DNA from: Candidatus Aminicenantota bacterium
Lineage (GTDB): Bacteria; Acidobacteriota; Aminicenantia; Aminicenantales; Aminicenantaceae
Direction of reading: 5' to 3'
Length of the DNA stretch: 20,098 bases
Assembly (NCBI GenBank): GCA_016926925.1
Contig: JAFGNQ010000206.1
Coordinates: 1-20,098 of the forward strand
Shown: positions 1 through 7,949 of the stretch, piece after piece
Numbering within the stretch: the stretch's first letter is position 1
Layout: each line of letters starts with the position of its first letter
Notes under the pieces: generated by a model
The model's input: the letters and a program-made list of their open reading frames with translations, nothing else
Told to the model about the DNA's origin: nothing
Database searches by the model: none
Position numbers and translations under genes: made by a program

Positions 1-384
1 CTGGAGCAGATCGAAAGCCTCCACCTCGAACTCCAGGTGGTCACCACTATATTTATGATACAGAGACTCCACAACGCCGGTCTCTCCCTTGAGGAAATCG
101 CCGCGCAATTCCAAATCCCGCTGGAGGATGCGGTCAACATCATTGCCACAAAAATATCCGATGAAGACCTGTCTCCGGATGCCAAATCCAGCTTGGAGGG
201 AGAGTTTTTTTACCGGAATACGGAGTGTGACAGCCAAGGGTTCTTCATCCTCAGCGTTCCCCGAGGAAAAAGAGTGAAACTCCACCTGATCCGCAGCGGA
301 TTCCATAACCTAGAGAAAACCCTGGATCTGGAAACAGGCTTGTCACAGAATTTGGGCGAGACAACACTTTTCCAGCAGCGGTGA
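1..384 (+). CDS. 3' end of a gene: HTH-like segment plus carboxypeptidase-regulatory-like domain (partial)
   Basis: The frame is open from the first base to a TGA at 382-384, so the true start lies outside the window; the first ATG in frame (37) is probably internal. The visible 127 residues begin with an amphipathic stretch. A helix-turn-helix-like segment follows (NAGLSLEEIAAQFQIP then EDAVNII), similar to segments often found at the end of sigma-like or transposase-like DNA-binding proteins. The last ~60 residues, from SLEGEFFY to GETTLF, have the small beta-sandwich pattern of carboxypeptidase-regulatory-like domains (DSQGFFILSVPRGKRVKL, then a hydrophobic strand). The function is not recognised. 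Nothing to its right is on the same strand, so this is the last gene of its transcript. The reading frame is well supported; the domain reading is inference. Confidence 0.6.
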   Translation: MEQIESLHLELQVVTTIFMIQRLHNAGLSLEEIAAQFQIPLEDAVNIIATKISDEDLSPDAKSSLEGEFFYRNTECDSQGFFILSVPRGKRVKLHLIRSGFHNLEKTLDLETGLSQNLGETTLFQQR

Positions 385-456
385 ATCTTTTTTTAAAAGA
401 ATCAGAGGAATCGGAGGCCCTATTCGGAAAGGCGATATAATAGACCGGTTACGTTT

Positions 457-744
457 CTAGAGCACGGTCGTGTAATGGCCGTAGATGCAAAGCCACTTCC
501 CGTTTTCTTTGACGGATATCCGTTTCAATTTCCCCCTGGATGTAAACTGTTTTCCGCCGGACCAGCCTTCATCCGTCCATTAGTAGACGAACCAGGCGAC
601 ATCCCCGCGGACAGTTACCTTCGGCTGGTGCATCTCAGTATGGACACCCGAAGCACGCTTCGGATATCCCGTCATCATGCGTATCTCGATCTCTTTCCCC
701 TCCTCAAGATGGACATCGTTCTCTCCGAAGACCGTGAGATCGTG
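457..744 (-). pseudogene. Decayed SnoaL-like/DUF4440 (NTF2-fold) gene fragment
   Basis: Read on the minus strand, this stretch encodes a continuous protein-like sequence running from HDLTVFGENDVHLEEGKE through EMHQPKVTVRGDVAWFVY to ISVKENGKWLCIYGHYTTVL, with a normal TAG stop at 457-459. The pattern (VRGDVAW, an aromatic-rich strand, a basic strand, then ENGKWLCIYGHYT) is typical of the C-terminal half of SnoaL-like/DUF4440 proteins. The frame is broken by a TAA at 580-582, where a tyrosine codon is expected between FVY and WTDEG, and by a TAG at 745-747 directly before the fragment. No sensible N-terminal half is visible further upstream. It is therefore a truncated pseudogene. The plus-strand open frame over the same bases (475-825) is its shadow. 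The family assignment comes from motif resemblance only. Confidence 0.6.
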
Positions 745-855
745 CTAAGAAATGTTCTGAACCATTATCCTGGATTATTCACGAGTCGAGGTGAATGCAA
801 CCGTGATGAGTTTTTAAGCCTTTAAGATGCGTAAGGAAACTCAAAACCGAAGGAT

Positions 856-872
856 ATTCTGACTGTCAGAAT
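856..872. repeat. Perfect 17-bp palindrome at the 3' end of the kinase gene
   Basis: ATTCTGAC and GTCAGAAT form 8-bp arms around a single central base. It lies one base beyond the stop codon of the minus-strand kinase gene (874-876). No long T-run follows on the minus strand, so it is not a textbook terminator. It could be a weak hairpin that protects the mRNA end, or a protein-binding site. Confidence 0.55.
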
Positions 873-873
873 C

Positions 874-3393
874 TCAATACGGATAGTCCATCTTACCCAT
901 CAAGTTCTGAAAACGCGAGTCTTTCCTGAGAGGATTAAACTCAGGATTCACTTTAAGGTAGACGAATCTTTCTGCTCGCTCCTCATAGGCTTTTTCCAGC
1001 CATTCGATGGCTTCATTTTTCTCATCCAATCCGGTACAGAGCATGGCTAGATCGACTGGCGAGACGTATCTTTGATTCGAAAGAGACTTCAGTTGGCTGA
1101 GCATTTCCTCAGCTTCCTTGTGCTTCCCAGCTAATGCATAAGCATAGCCCAGCACAGCCTTATCTCCGGGTTCTCCACCGGATAATCTGTTAGCCATTTG
1201 CAGATTTTCGATGGCTTCCGCAAAATTCCCCACTTGGGCATACGTTCTTCCCAGCCAATGGTGTGCTTCTTGAAAGTCGGGATCGATCTCCAGTGTGCTC
1301 TGGTATTGTTGTAAGGCTTGATCGTATTGACCAGCGAAGTGGAAAGCAATGCCGAGAACAGTTCGTGTCATGAGCGAGAGAGGGTCGAGCTCTAAGGCAA
1401 TATTCGCATGCCGGATGGATTCCTCATGATGCCCCATGGACCACAAATGCTCGGCATACCATATATGAGCAGTCGAATAGTTCGGGTTGAGCTCTAGGGC
1501 TTGCTTAAATTCGTCCTCTGCACGTTCCCAGTCCCAATAGAAGGAAGTCAAGAGGCCTGCCAGAGAATTGTGCGCTTGAGCCAGGGTGTTATCGATTTCC
1601 AGGGCTTTACTCGCCGCCGCCTTCGCTTTCGGATAGGCCTCTTTGGCCGCGAGATCAAGATATCTACCACCTCCAGCAATGTAACAGTCGGCAATGCCGC
1701 TCCAGGAAAGAGCATAATTCGGATCCAGTTCAAGCGCCTGTTGATACCGTTGGAGACTCTTCCTCATCCCCTCCTTCGTCCTCTGTCCCCAGAAATAACG
1801 TCCTTGCAAATACAGATTATACGCTTCCAGGTTTTCCGTCGTCTTCTTCTGAAGGCGTTCTTTCTCCGAAGGAGTGAGCTTCTGCTTCAGGGCATTCACA
1901 ATATTCTCTGCGATATCATTCTGGATGGTGAAAATATGGTTCAGTTTTCTGTCATAAGTCTCCGACCAGAGATGGAAGCCATCCTCCACGTTAATGAGCT
2001 GTGCCGTGATGCGAATATCATCTTTTTCTTTCCGGATGCTTCCTTCCAGGATGGAGGTCACGTTTAGTTCCTGCCCTATGTCTTTTATGTTCTTCGCTGT
2101 GGCCTTGTACTGCATCACTGATGTCTTGGCCATCACTTTCCAACCCTGAAGCTGTGATAGTTTGGCGATAATTTCTTCGGTCATTCCTTCACAGAAATAT
2201 TCCTGATTCTGCTCAGGGCTCAAATCAGAGAAGGGAAGAACGGCAATAACTGGATCTCCGCTCAAACTCGGAGAAGGTTGTTTTTTGAGAAGGAACAGCC
2301 AGACAGCCAAAGCTATCAACATGAAAATGACAACTCCTGCAGCAAGGACGGAAGCTTTCCGAAGGCTGGATTCAACGCCATAAATTTTGGAAATACGCTT
2401 TTTCCTTTCAGGCAGGACGATCACCGGTATCAGCAAATCTTTCTCAATATTTTCCAGTTCGGAGCGAACCTCTTCTGCGTGCTGGTATCTCTTTTCTTTC
2501 TCTTTCTCCAAACATTTCATGATCAGCAGGCTCAGATCATCAGGAATTTGCTTAATGATTTCATTGGGATTTTGAGGAATCGTGTTCTTATGCTTATAGG
2601 CAACGCTCAAAGGAGTATCTCCCTCAAACGGCACCCGGCCGGTGACCATCTCGTATATGATAACACCCAATGAATAGATATCCGAGCGTTGATCGGCTTC
2701 CTCGCCTTCCACCTGCTCCGGGGACATATACTCAGGCGTTCCGATCATCATTCCCGCTCCGGTAATACCCTTTGATTCCAACGAGCGAGCTATTCCGAAG
2801 TCCATGATCTTGGCATCACCCTGCTTATCTATCATGATGTTGCTTGGTTTCAAGTCTCTGTGGATTATCCCCATCCGATGAGCTTCGGACAAGCCTTCGC
2901 AAATTTCTTTGGCTATTGATACGGTCGTATCCAGTGTCTGTTTGCCCGTTTGCTTTATCAAGCTTTTTAGATCTTGTCCGGGGATATACTCCATGGTGAT
3001 GAAATAAGTTCCCTCGTACTCCATGAGCTCATACATCCGACCTACGTTCTTATGACTGATCTTACGTGCATGCCTCAACTCATTCCTGAATCGGTCCAAG
3101 GTCCTGGCACTCGTGGCTATCTCCGGTCTGATAAGCTTCAAGGCCACTTCCTCATTCAGTTCCCTATCCATGACCCTGTAAACCTTCCCCATACCTCCCT
3201 GACCTAGTTCTTCGATAACCTGATACCTTTTGGCGAAGATGGCACCGGTGGTGAGCTGTTCTAAAGAGCCATGGAGGGTTTTGGTGCGGGTGATCTTAGC
3301 AGTATCTCCAGAAGCGAGAGGGGCTGCACAATTCTTACAGAACTGGGAGTCCTGGGTGTTATCGGTGTTGCACTCTGGACACTTCACATACAT
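874..3393 (-). CDS. Zinc-ribbon Ser/Thr protein kinase with TM helix, TolB/FlgO-like domain and TPR sensor
   Basis: An 839-residue Hanks-type kinase receptor. Order: zinc ribbon (C5, C8, C19, C22); kinase domain about 57-320 with glycine loop GQGGMG (64-69), lysine K86, HRDLKPSN (catalytic D180), DFG (198-200) and GTPEYMSPE; one TM helix about 348-369; a TolB-N/FlgO-like domain about 381-510 (VIAVLPFSDLS...EGMTEEIIAKLS); then TPR repeats to the C-terminus. All catalytic residues are present, so it should be active: a cytoplasmic kinase with an extracytoplasmic TPR sensor, substrate unknown. An ATG at 3450 would lengthen it by 19 residues, but the promoter at 3422-3450 covers that ATG. The ATG at 3393 has GGGGA seven bases upstream and starts at the zinc ribbon, so it is preferred. 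A paralogue without a visible kinase part ends the window. Confidence 0.93.
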   Translation of the reverse strand: MYVKCPECNTDNTQDSQFCKNCAAPLASGDTAKITRTKTLHGSLEQLTTGAIFAKRYQVIEELGQGGMGKVYRVMDRELNEEVALKLIRPEIATSARTLDRFRNELRHARKISHKNVGRMYELMEYEGTYFITMEYIPGQDLKSLIKQTGKQTLDTTVSIAKEICEGLSEAHRMGIIHRDLKPSNIMIDKQGDAKIMDFGIARSLESKGITGAGMMIGTPEYMSPEQVEGEEADQRSDIYSLGVIIYEMVTGRVPFEGDTPLSVAYKHKNTIPQNPNEIIKQIPDDLSLLIMKCLEKEKEKRYQHAEEVRSELENIEKDLLIPVIVLPERKKRISKIYGVESSLRKASVLAAGVVIFMLIALAVWLFLLKKQPSPSLSGDPVIAVLPFSDLSPEQNQEYFCEGMTEEIIAKLSQLQGWKVMAKTSVMQYKATAKNIKDIGQELNVTSILEGSIRKEKDDIRITAQLINVEDGFHLWSETYDRKLNHIFTIQNDIAENIVNALKQKLTPSEKERLQKKTTENLEAYNLYLQGRYFWGQRTKEGMRKSLQRYQQALELDPNYALSWSGIADCYIAGGGRYLDLAAKEAYPKAKAAASKALEIDNTLAQAHNSLAGLLTSFYWDWERAEDEFKQALELNPNYSTAHIWYAEHLWSMGHHEESIRHANIALELDPLSLMTRTVLGIAFHFAGQYDQALQQYQSTLEIDPDFQEAHHWLGRTYAQVGNFAEAIENLQMANRLSGGEPGDKAVLGYAYALAGKHKEAEEMLSQLKSLSNQRYVSPVDLAMLCTGLDEKNEAIEWLEKAYEERAERFVYLKVNPEFNPLRKDSRFQNLMGKMDYPY

Positions 3394-3421
3394 AAAAATA
3401 TCCCCAATCATCCTCGAACGA

Positions 3422-3450
3422 AGAATATCAGCAAATAAATATTGAGTCAA
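3422..3450 (-). promoter_or_regulatory. Sigma70 promoter of the kinase gene
   Basis: On the minus strand TTGACT (3445-3450), a 17-base spacer and TATTCT (3422-3427) match the sigma70 pattern. The predicted transcript starts near 3415, about 20 bases before the ATG at 3393. This excludes the upstream in-frame ATG at 3450 and makes the one at 3411 very unlikely. Confidence 0.6.
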
Positions 3451-3619
3451 TAATGAATAGCGAGATCAAATTGAGGAAGAGAGGAGTATTTCTGAGGCCT
3501 CTACGGCGATGCCCATGGCTTTCAATCCTAAAATTCATTTTTTTCAAGCATAAAAAAAAATACTTATAAATTGCTTTCCCGGGCAGGAATCCTCGAAATC
3601 CGAGAAATGTACCGGAAGA

Positions 3620-5155
3620 TCAGTTATTTTTATAGACGGGGTAAATATCCTTTGGGATATTCTTGTACGGCAGGGAGGTCAGGTCGGCAGGGCCGAGACC
3701 TGGGGCGTCGACTTCGAAAATAGCACCGGCAAGACCGGTCTCATGGAATCCTCTCCGGAAATGAACACGGGATTTGAGCACGATGATGTCGAGTGCCTCG
3801 AGCTCGATATTAAGGGGCGGAAAGATATCCGGCGTCGTTACCTGTGTCAGGTGCGGCGTGAGGATCACCCGGTTGTTCCTGCCGAACAAGATAACGGCGA
3901 CCGGCTCATTGTCATAAGAGCCTGAAAATTCCAACCTGCCCTTAACTCTGACAGGGTTTCCTGCAAACCGGTCGGAGTAGCCACCCAGTTCGATTTCGAT
4001 GGCATCTCCTTCGGTATAACCGGATCGGACTTTTTCCAAGGCCCTCTCATCTCTCAAGGTAGCGATACAAAAGTTTTCCGCTCCCTGCTTCATAAGCTCT
4101 TCGAGGATATGCGTCGATCCGCCCGTCCTGTCGCTGTGATCGGCGATGACAACCGGCACTTTCCCCTCTTTGGCCGCCCGGATGGCAAGACGCACACCTT
4201 CTTCTGTTTTCGGGAGCTTCTTTCCCGCGAATTCTTTTCTCTGTCTCCATATATAGTCTGACATGTCATCGGCAATCATGTCGGCAAGATTTTGGTTGTT
4301 GTTGGTGACGACCATAACCGTGGCTCCGACATCCGGCACATCCGCATAGGCGAAACCGAAGGCTACGGAAACGTAGACCTCGCTGTTTTGGCACTCCCAG
4401 CGGCGGGCCCGTTCCATAATATCCATGCCCGGGGATACGCCGGTACCCTGAAAAACACTAGGCGTAATGATTCCGGGTTTTCGGGTGGCCATCACGGGTT
4501 TGTACTTCCCGCGGATGGTCTTGACCATGACCCGGGCAGCCCTCTCTCCCTGGAGACGGGTGTCGTAATGGGGATATCTCTTCGTGATGAAAACAGCATC
4601 TGCGGCCTCGGACAGCTCGCGATCTTCGTTGGCATGGAGATCGAGAGTAACCATGATGGGAATGCCGCCCACCACCTCTCTAATACGGCGCACCAGTTCG
4701 GCTTCGGGTTTGGGAATCCCGGTTACAGCCATGGCCCCGTGGAGAGCGAGAAAGACTCCGTCAAAAGGGCCCTGCTCTTTGATATCGCCTGCAATCCCGT
4801 TTGAATATTTATCGAAGGCCTCTCGAGTGATCCAGCTTCCGGACGAACCTCCCCTGGCCCACCCTGGCGAGAGAATCCCGACGAGTTCCGATCCTCCCAG
4901 CTCTTCGCACATGTTCCTGAACCCACCGATGTATTCCTCGTCCGCACTTAAAATGTCACGCGTCGGGAGTCCGTAATACTCCCAATCCTCGATAGTAGTC
5001 GGGTTGGGACAAAATGTGCAGGTTTCATGAACAAAAGTGGCCACAGCGATCCTCATGGTCTTAACCTCCGCGCTTTTAACCCTGCAACCCGCTGATGAAA
5101 TTGCGGCTATGGATAGAAACGCGCATGCCCATAAAACGATGTTTCGATTTTTCAT
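3620..5155 (-). CDS. M81-family (MlrC-like) metallopeptidase, predicted lipoprotein
   Basis: 511 residues. The N-terminus (MKNRNIVLWACAFLSIAA, then ISSAGC) is a lipoprotein signal with the lipidated cysteine at C24, so the enzyme should be exported and membrane-anchored. The mature part begins MRIAVATFVHET and follows the M81/MlrC family in order: FVHETCTF (41-48), FLALHGAM (135-142), LDLHAN (171-176), YPHYDTR (194-200), and ADHSDRTGGSTHILEEL in place of the family's D-x-x-D-x-x-GGG-type motif. The C-terminal domain ends RRGFHETGLAGAIFEVDAPG. M81 proteins are zinc-dependent; MlrC cleaves linear microcystin fragments, but most relatives have unknown substrates, probably small or modified peptides. 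The start has AGAGG seven bases upstream and its own promoter (5186-5214). It appears to be monocistronic; the kinase gene downstream has a separate promoter. Confidence 0.88.
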   Translation of the reverse strand: MKNRNIVLWACAFLSIAAISSAGCRVKSAEVKTMRIAVATFVHETCTFCPNPTTIEDWEYYGLPTRDILSADEEYIGGFRNMCEELGGSELVGILSPGWARGGSSGSWITREAFDKYSNGIAGDIKEQGPFDGVFLALHGAMAVTGIPKPEAELVRRIREVVGGIPIMVTLDLHANEDRELSEAADAVFITKRYPHYDTRLQGERAARVMVKTIRGKYKPVMATRKPGIITPSVFQGTGVSPGMDIMERARRWECQNSEVYVSVAFGFAYADVPDVGATVMVVTNNNQNLADMIADDMSDYIWRQRKEFAGKKLPKTEEGVRLAIRAAKEGKVPVVIADHSDRTGGSTHILEELMKQGAENFCIATLRDERALEKVRSGYTEGDAIEIELGGYSDRFAGNPVRVKGRLEFSGSYDNEPVAVILFGRNNRVILTPHLTQVTTPDIFPPLNIELEALDIIVLKSRVHFRRGFHETGLAGAIFEVDAPGLGPADLTSLPYKNIPKDIYPVYKNN

Positions 5156-5185
5156 TCGGGAACCTCTTCGGAAGAATTCACGAAG

Positions 5186-5214
5186 AAAGTATCACTGAAG
5201 CCGTCAATTGTCAA
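5186..5214 (-). promoter_or_regulatory. Sigma70 promoter of the M81 peptidase gene
   Basis: On the minus strand TTGACA (5209-5214), a 17-base spacer and TACTTT (5186-5191). The -35 box shares its last bases with the T-run of the terminator of the upstream operon, so one operon ends exactly where the next promoter begins. Confidence 0.6.
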
Positions 5215-5242
5215 AAAAAAAGGGAGGAGCAATGTTCCTCCC
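5213..5242 (-). terminator. Rho-independent terminator of the sigma/anti-sigma/DUF4097 operon
   Basis: On the minus strand GGGAGGA, a 7-base loop and TCCTCCC form a 7-bp GC-rich stem (5222-5242), followed directly by nine T. It lies 24 bases after the stop codon of the DUF4097 gene. Confidence 0.9.
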
Positions 5243-5266
5243 TTGTGTGTGCGATGGAATGAAAGA

Positions 5267-6274
5267 CTAATTTTTTCTCAGCAAAACATCGCCGCTGAAA
5301 GTGTTGAGCTCGACGACCGCTCCACCGCCGTTCACGCTTCCTTTGATGGATTTCCTGCTCAGTTTGCCTGAGATGGTCATCTCGAATTCGCTGTCGATAT
5401 CACCGCTGAAGGTTTTGGCTTCGAGGTCAAAGGCCGAGCTGCCGGGAATGGTCAACCGGATGTCTCCGCTGTGCGATTTGAACTCGTACCTTCCGTCGCG
5501 ATTGATCGTGCCGAGATAGATGACCTCCCCGCTCAAGGCTTTGGCTTTGACGACGCCGGCATCGGAGACATCCGTCAACTCTACATCACCGCTGACGGAT
5601 TCGGCTTCGATCGACCCTTTGATGCGGGCGGCGGTGATCTCACCGGATACGGTCTTGAGGTCCGCATCGCCCACGACATCGTAGACCGCGACATCACCGC
5701 TGACGGAATTGATGTCGGCTCCTTTGGCCGCCCCTCTGACATTGACGTCGCCGCTGACGGACTTTCCTCTCAGGGTTCCGCCGATATCCTCGAGATTCAC
5801 ATCCCCGCTTACCGACTCGGCTTTAGTGGCGCCGCCGGCTTTCTCAATTCTGATATCGCCGCTCACCGAGTTGATATCGGCTGACGCATGGTCGGGAATC
5901 GTCACCTTGAAATCGACGGAGACATTCAGGTTTCCGAAATTCATCTTGGGATAATCCGTCTCGATCCGGAGCACACCGCTTTCCTCCGTGATTTCGATTT
6001 TGACCTTGTCGGCATTCTCTTTCGCTCTATCCATTGAAGAAGCTCTGGAGATCTTGAGGGCATCGATCTTGACTTCGTCCTTGCCCCAGGTCATCACCTG
6101 GATATCGCCCGAGATATTCTTGAGATACACTTTTCCGTCTTTGGCCAGCGAAACGGTTTTTTCAAACTTCTCTTCGTATTTCTCCTTGGCAACCGCTGTC
6201 GTGGGGAAAACCCCCAAAGCGAGCATGAATGCCAGGAGCATCGTGATCACTATGATTATTTTTTGTACTTTCAT
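5267..6274 (-). CDS. Secreted DUF4097 repeat (beta-helix) protein
   Basis: 335 residues with a Sec signal peptide (basic MKVQK, hydrophobic core 6-23, likely cleavage after AVA at 29). The rest is a DUF4097 fold, a predicted right-handed beta-helix. The motif SG(D/E)(V/I) occurs eleven times; from S138 to S228 six copies are spaced exactly 18 residues apart, then the spacing widens to 20 and 21. This suggests one rung per repeat. No enzymatic residues are evident, and the molecular role of the family is not known. It is the third gene of the ECF sigma/anti-sigma operon, 20 bases after the anti-sigma stop, with a strong AAGGAGG before the ATG, and a terminator follows. DUF4097 proteins often sit beside anti-sigma factors and SHOCT/DUF2089 genes, as here. 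An envelope-located effector or sensor is the inference. Confidence 0.9.
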   Translation of the reverse strand: MKVQKIIIVITMLLAFMLALGVFPTTAVAKEKYEEKFEKTVSLAKDGKVYLKNISGDIQVMTWGKDEVKIDALKISRASSMDRAKENADKVKIEITEESGVLRIETDYPKMNFGNLNVSVDFKVTIPDHASADINSVSGDIRIEKAGGATKAESVSGDVNLEDIGGTLRGKSVSGDVNVRGAAKGADINSVSGDVAVYDVVGDADLKTVSGEITAARIKGSIEAESVSGDVELTDVSDAGVVKAKALSGEVIYLGTINRDGRYEFKSHSGDIRLTIPGSSAFDLEAKTFSGDIDSEFEMTISGKLSRKSIKGSVNGGGAVVELNTFSGDVLLRKN

Positions 6275-6294
6275 CGGATACCTCCTTATTTCGA

Positions 6295-6990
6295 TTAAAG
6301 CGTTTCCTCCATCCCTGTCTTTCTGGATGGCTTATCGGAGACAACCATCATCTCGGTCAGCAGGTTTGTCTTCTCCCTGTATGCCGCCAAGAGATAATTC
6401 CTCGATTCGATATCGTCCGGATCACTCAGGACAGCCTTCTTACAGGCGTCTATCGAAGCATCGACGATGGCCAGGTTCGTTCGGAAGACCTCGGCCATCT
6501 GAGGATCCAGCTCTCCTTCCTTGACTGTTACGGCTTCAGCCAGAGCCTTGATGGCCAACTGATAGTGGTGCTCGGCTTCCTCGAGTTTGGCGAGCGTGTA
6601 TTTCTGTGACCCGGGTTCGTACAGAAACCCCTGTTGGTTCCTGTCGAGAGGCCTGAGCACGAAGATCCCGACCACGACTGCCAGTACGAGCGCGGCACTT
6701 ACGGCGTAGCTGAGCCGCGGCAGGCCAAGCCACCGCAATTTTTGAGGAGCGGCTTTTAAAACCTTCTGCTCCCCGGTCGTCAATTTTTTCTGTATTTTCA
6801 ACCAAGGAGTTTCCGGAGAGGCCGATCCCGCCAAATCTCCGGCGCGCCGGGATATTGTTTGCAAATCCTTCATAAGCTTTTGACACCCGGGACAGGAAGC
6901 GCAGTGTTCCTCGAGTGTTCGACTCTGCACTTCATCCAAGCCGCCGTCTATATATTCGCTGATCCTTTTTCGCGCTGTCGTGCATCTCAT
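6295..6990 (-). CDS. Membrane-bound zinc-type anti-sigma factor
   Basis: 231 residues from the ATG at 6990, chosen because GAGGAGAG lies six bases upstream; the frame is open further up (to 7086) but would overlap the sigma gene. The N-terminus carries the zinc anti-sigma signature H-x3-C-x2-C (H29, C33, C36, in EEHCASCPGC), which binds and holds an ECF sigma factor at the membrane. One TM helix lies at about 94-112 (LSYAVSAALVLAVVVGIFVL). The C-terminal ~115 residues are helical and TPR-like (AEHHYQLAIKALAEA, CKKAVLSDPDDIESRNYLLAAYRE) and should lie outside the cytoplasm, where they could sense a signal. The gene starts 11 bases after the sigma stop, so the pair is translationally linked. 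Partner assignment rests on this adjacency. Confidence 0.88.
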   Translation of the reverse strand: MRCTTARKRISEYIDGGLDEVQSRTLEEHCASCPGCQKLMKDLQTISRRAGDLAGSASPETPWLKIQKKLTTGEQKVLKAAPQKLRWLGLPRLSYAVSAALVLAVVVGIFVLRPLDRNQQGFLYEPGSQKYTLAKLEEAEHHYQLAIKALAEAVTVKEGELDPQMAEVFRTNLAIVDASIDACKKAVLSDPDDIESRNYLLAAYREKTNLLTEMMVVSDKPSRKTGMEETL

Positions 6991-7001
6991 GATTTCTCTC
7001 C

Positions 7002-7589
7002 TCAGAGCAATTGCTTCTTTTCCAGGTGACGCCGTATCCGCATCCTCGCCTTGAAAAGCTGCGATTTGGAAGTCCCGGCTGAACACTCCATGATTTGAGC
7101 CACCTCGTCATGTTTGAATCCTTGAATATCGTGGAGTATAAAAACGCTCTTCAGCCTGGGCGAGAGTTTTTGAACGGCCTCTTCCAGTGACTTATCCAGC
7201 ATGTCCTCAGGCCGGCCCGGAACAGGAGCGTTCAAAACGCCCTCAACATCTCCGAGAGGGACTTCCCTCTGAAACAATCTTCGGCTGCTCCGGATGTGGC
7301 TCAAGCATGTGTTCACAGCGATTCGGTAGAGCCACCCCACGAAGGCATCGTCGTTATCCAGCGTTCGAAGATGGGTGAAGGCTTTGAGAAAGATATCCTG
7401 AATGAGGTCCTCGGCCGCAACGGGATTCCTCGTGTACCGGCAGGCCAGGCTAAAAAGAGGCGTCTTGAAGTGTTCATAGATGGAGCCCATTGCCTGGGTG
7501 TCTCCGGACCGGCTGCGCCGGATCCAATCCTTGAGGAATTCGGGCTGTCCCGTGGTGGAAGTCGTTTGTTCGTCCGCATTCCGGCTCAT
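7002..7589 (-). CDS. ECF-family RNA polymerase sigma factor
   Basis: 195 residues from the ATG at 7589. Region 2 spans about 25-100 (AAEDLIQDIFLKAFTHL, FVGWLYRIAVNTCLSHIR) and region 4 about 138-190 (LSPRLKSVFILHDIQGFKHD, then the recognition helix SAGTSKSQLFKARMRI). There is no region 3, as usual for ECF factors. The ATG at 7589 gives a normal family length and has AAAGG ten bases upstream. The frame stays open to 7778, with a possible alternative ATG at 7748 preceded by GGATGG; the additional 53 residues resemble no sigma region. It is first in the operon with its anti-sigma factor and a DUF4097 protein, and it probably drives that operon itself from a site near 7769-7795. Confidence 0.92.
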   Translation of the reverse strand: MSRNADEQTTSTTGQPEFLKDWIRRSRSGDTQAMGSIYEHFKTPLFSLACRYTRNPVAAEDLIQDIFLKAFTHLRTLDNDDAFVGWLYRIAVNTCLSHIRSSRRLFQREVPLGDVEGVLNAPVPGRPEDMLDKSLEEAVQKLSPRLKSVFILHDIQGFKHDEVAQIMECSAGTSKSQLFKARMRIRRHLEKKQLL

Positions 7590-7768
7590 GACGGTTACGC
7601 CTTTTTTTGCGCCTATTGTAACACAGACCGCCTCTTCGATGCTCCGAAGGTTTTGTCCTTGCAGACAGCACTCTGTCCGCAACAGAGCTTCTGATCGAGG
7701 GGATTCTCTGTGCATATGAGCCGCATGGCATTTTATGGGATAACTCATCTTTTCCATCCACCCATTAA

Positions 7769-7795
7769 GATGATTCAAAGAGTCAAAAGGTTGCC
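7769..7795 (-). promoter_or_regulatory. Candidate ECF-type promoter of the sigma operon
   Basis: On the minus strand GGCAACC (7789-7795) is followed by TTTT and, after a 15-base interval, TCATC (7769-7773). An AACC/AAC-type -35 with a short TC-containing -10 is the usual layout of ECF promoters, which are commonly self-activated. The leader to the ATG at 7589 would be about 170 bases, which is long. Confidence 0.35.
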
Positions 7796-7932
7796 GAATT
7801 TTATCTCCATTCTTCCTTAAAATTTATGAGATTTTATTCTCTGCCAAAATAGGGTCATCACAGCCAAGAGTACAGATGAAACGAACGCATCAGAATCTGA
7901 AGGAAATGAATAATCCCAGCCGCATAAATCAA

Positions 7933-7946
7933 TTATATTAATATAA
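7933..7946. repeat. 14-bp perfect palindrome next to the -35 box
   Basis: TTATATTAATATAA is its own reverse complement and ends three bases before the -35 box of the DUF2089 operon promoter. Its first ten bases (TTATATTAAT) recur at 7972-7981 over the -10 box, 39 bases away. This placement fits an operator for a regulator such as the DUF2089-like protein encoded directly downstream. AT-rich palindromes also occur by chance. Confidence 0.5.
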
Positions 7947-7949
7947 TAC

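Noticed and set aside
475..825. Plus-strand open frame of 116 codons
   Set aside because: It lacks a ribosome site and family match, and the opposite strand over the same bases reads as a decayed SnoaL-like gene.
1501..2067. Plus-strand open frame of 188 codons
   Set aside because: Antisense to the TolB-like/TPR part of the kinase receptor, no recognisable domain.
4292..4804. Plus-strand open frame of 170 codons
   Set aside because: Antisense to the M81 gene; glycine- and histidine-rich shadow of its codons.
5700..5960. CRISPR-like or tandem DNA repeat in the DUF4097 gene
   Set aside because: The 54-bp periodicity comes from repeated protein motifs in an intact reading frame, and the units differ in sequence.
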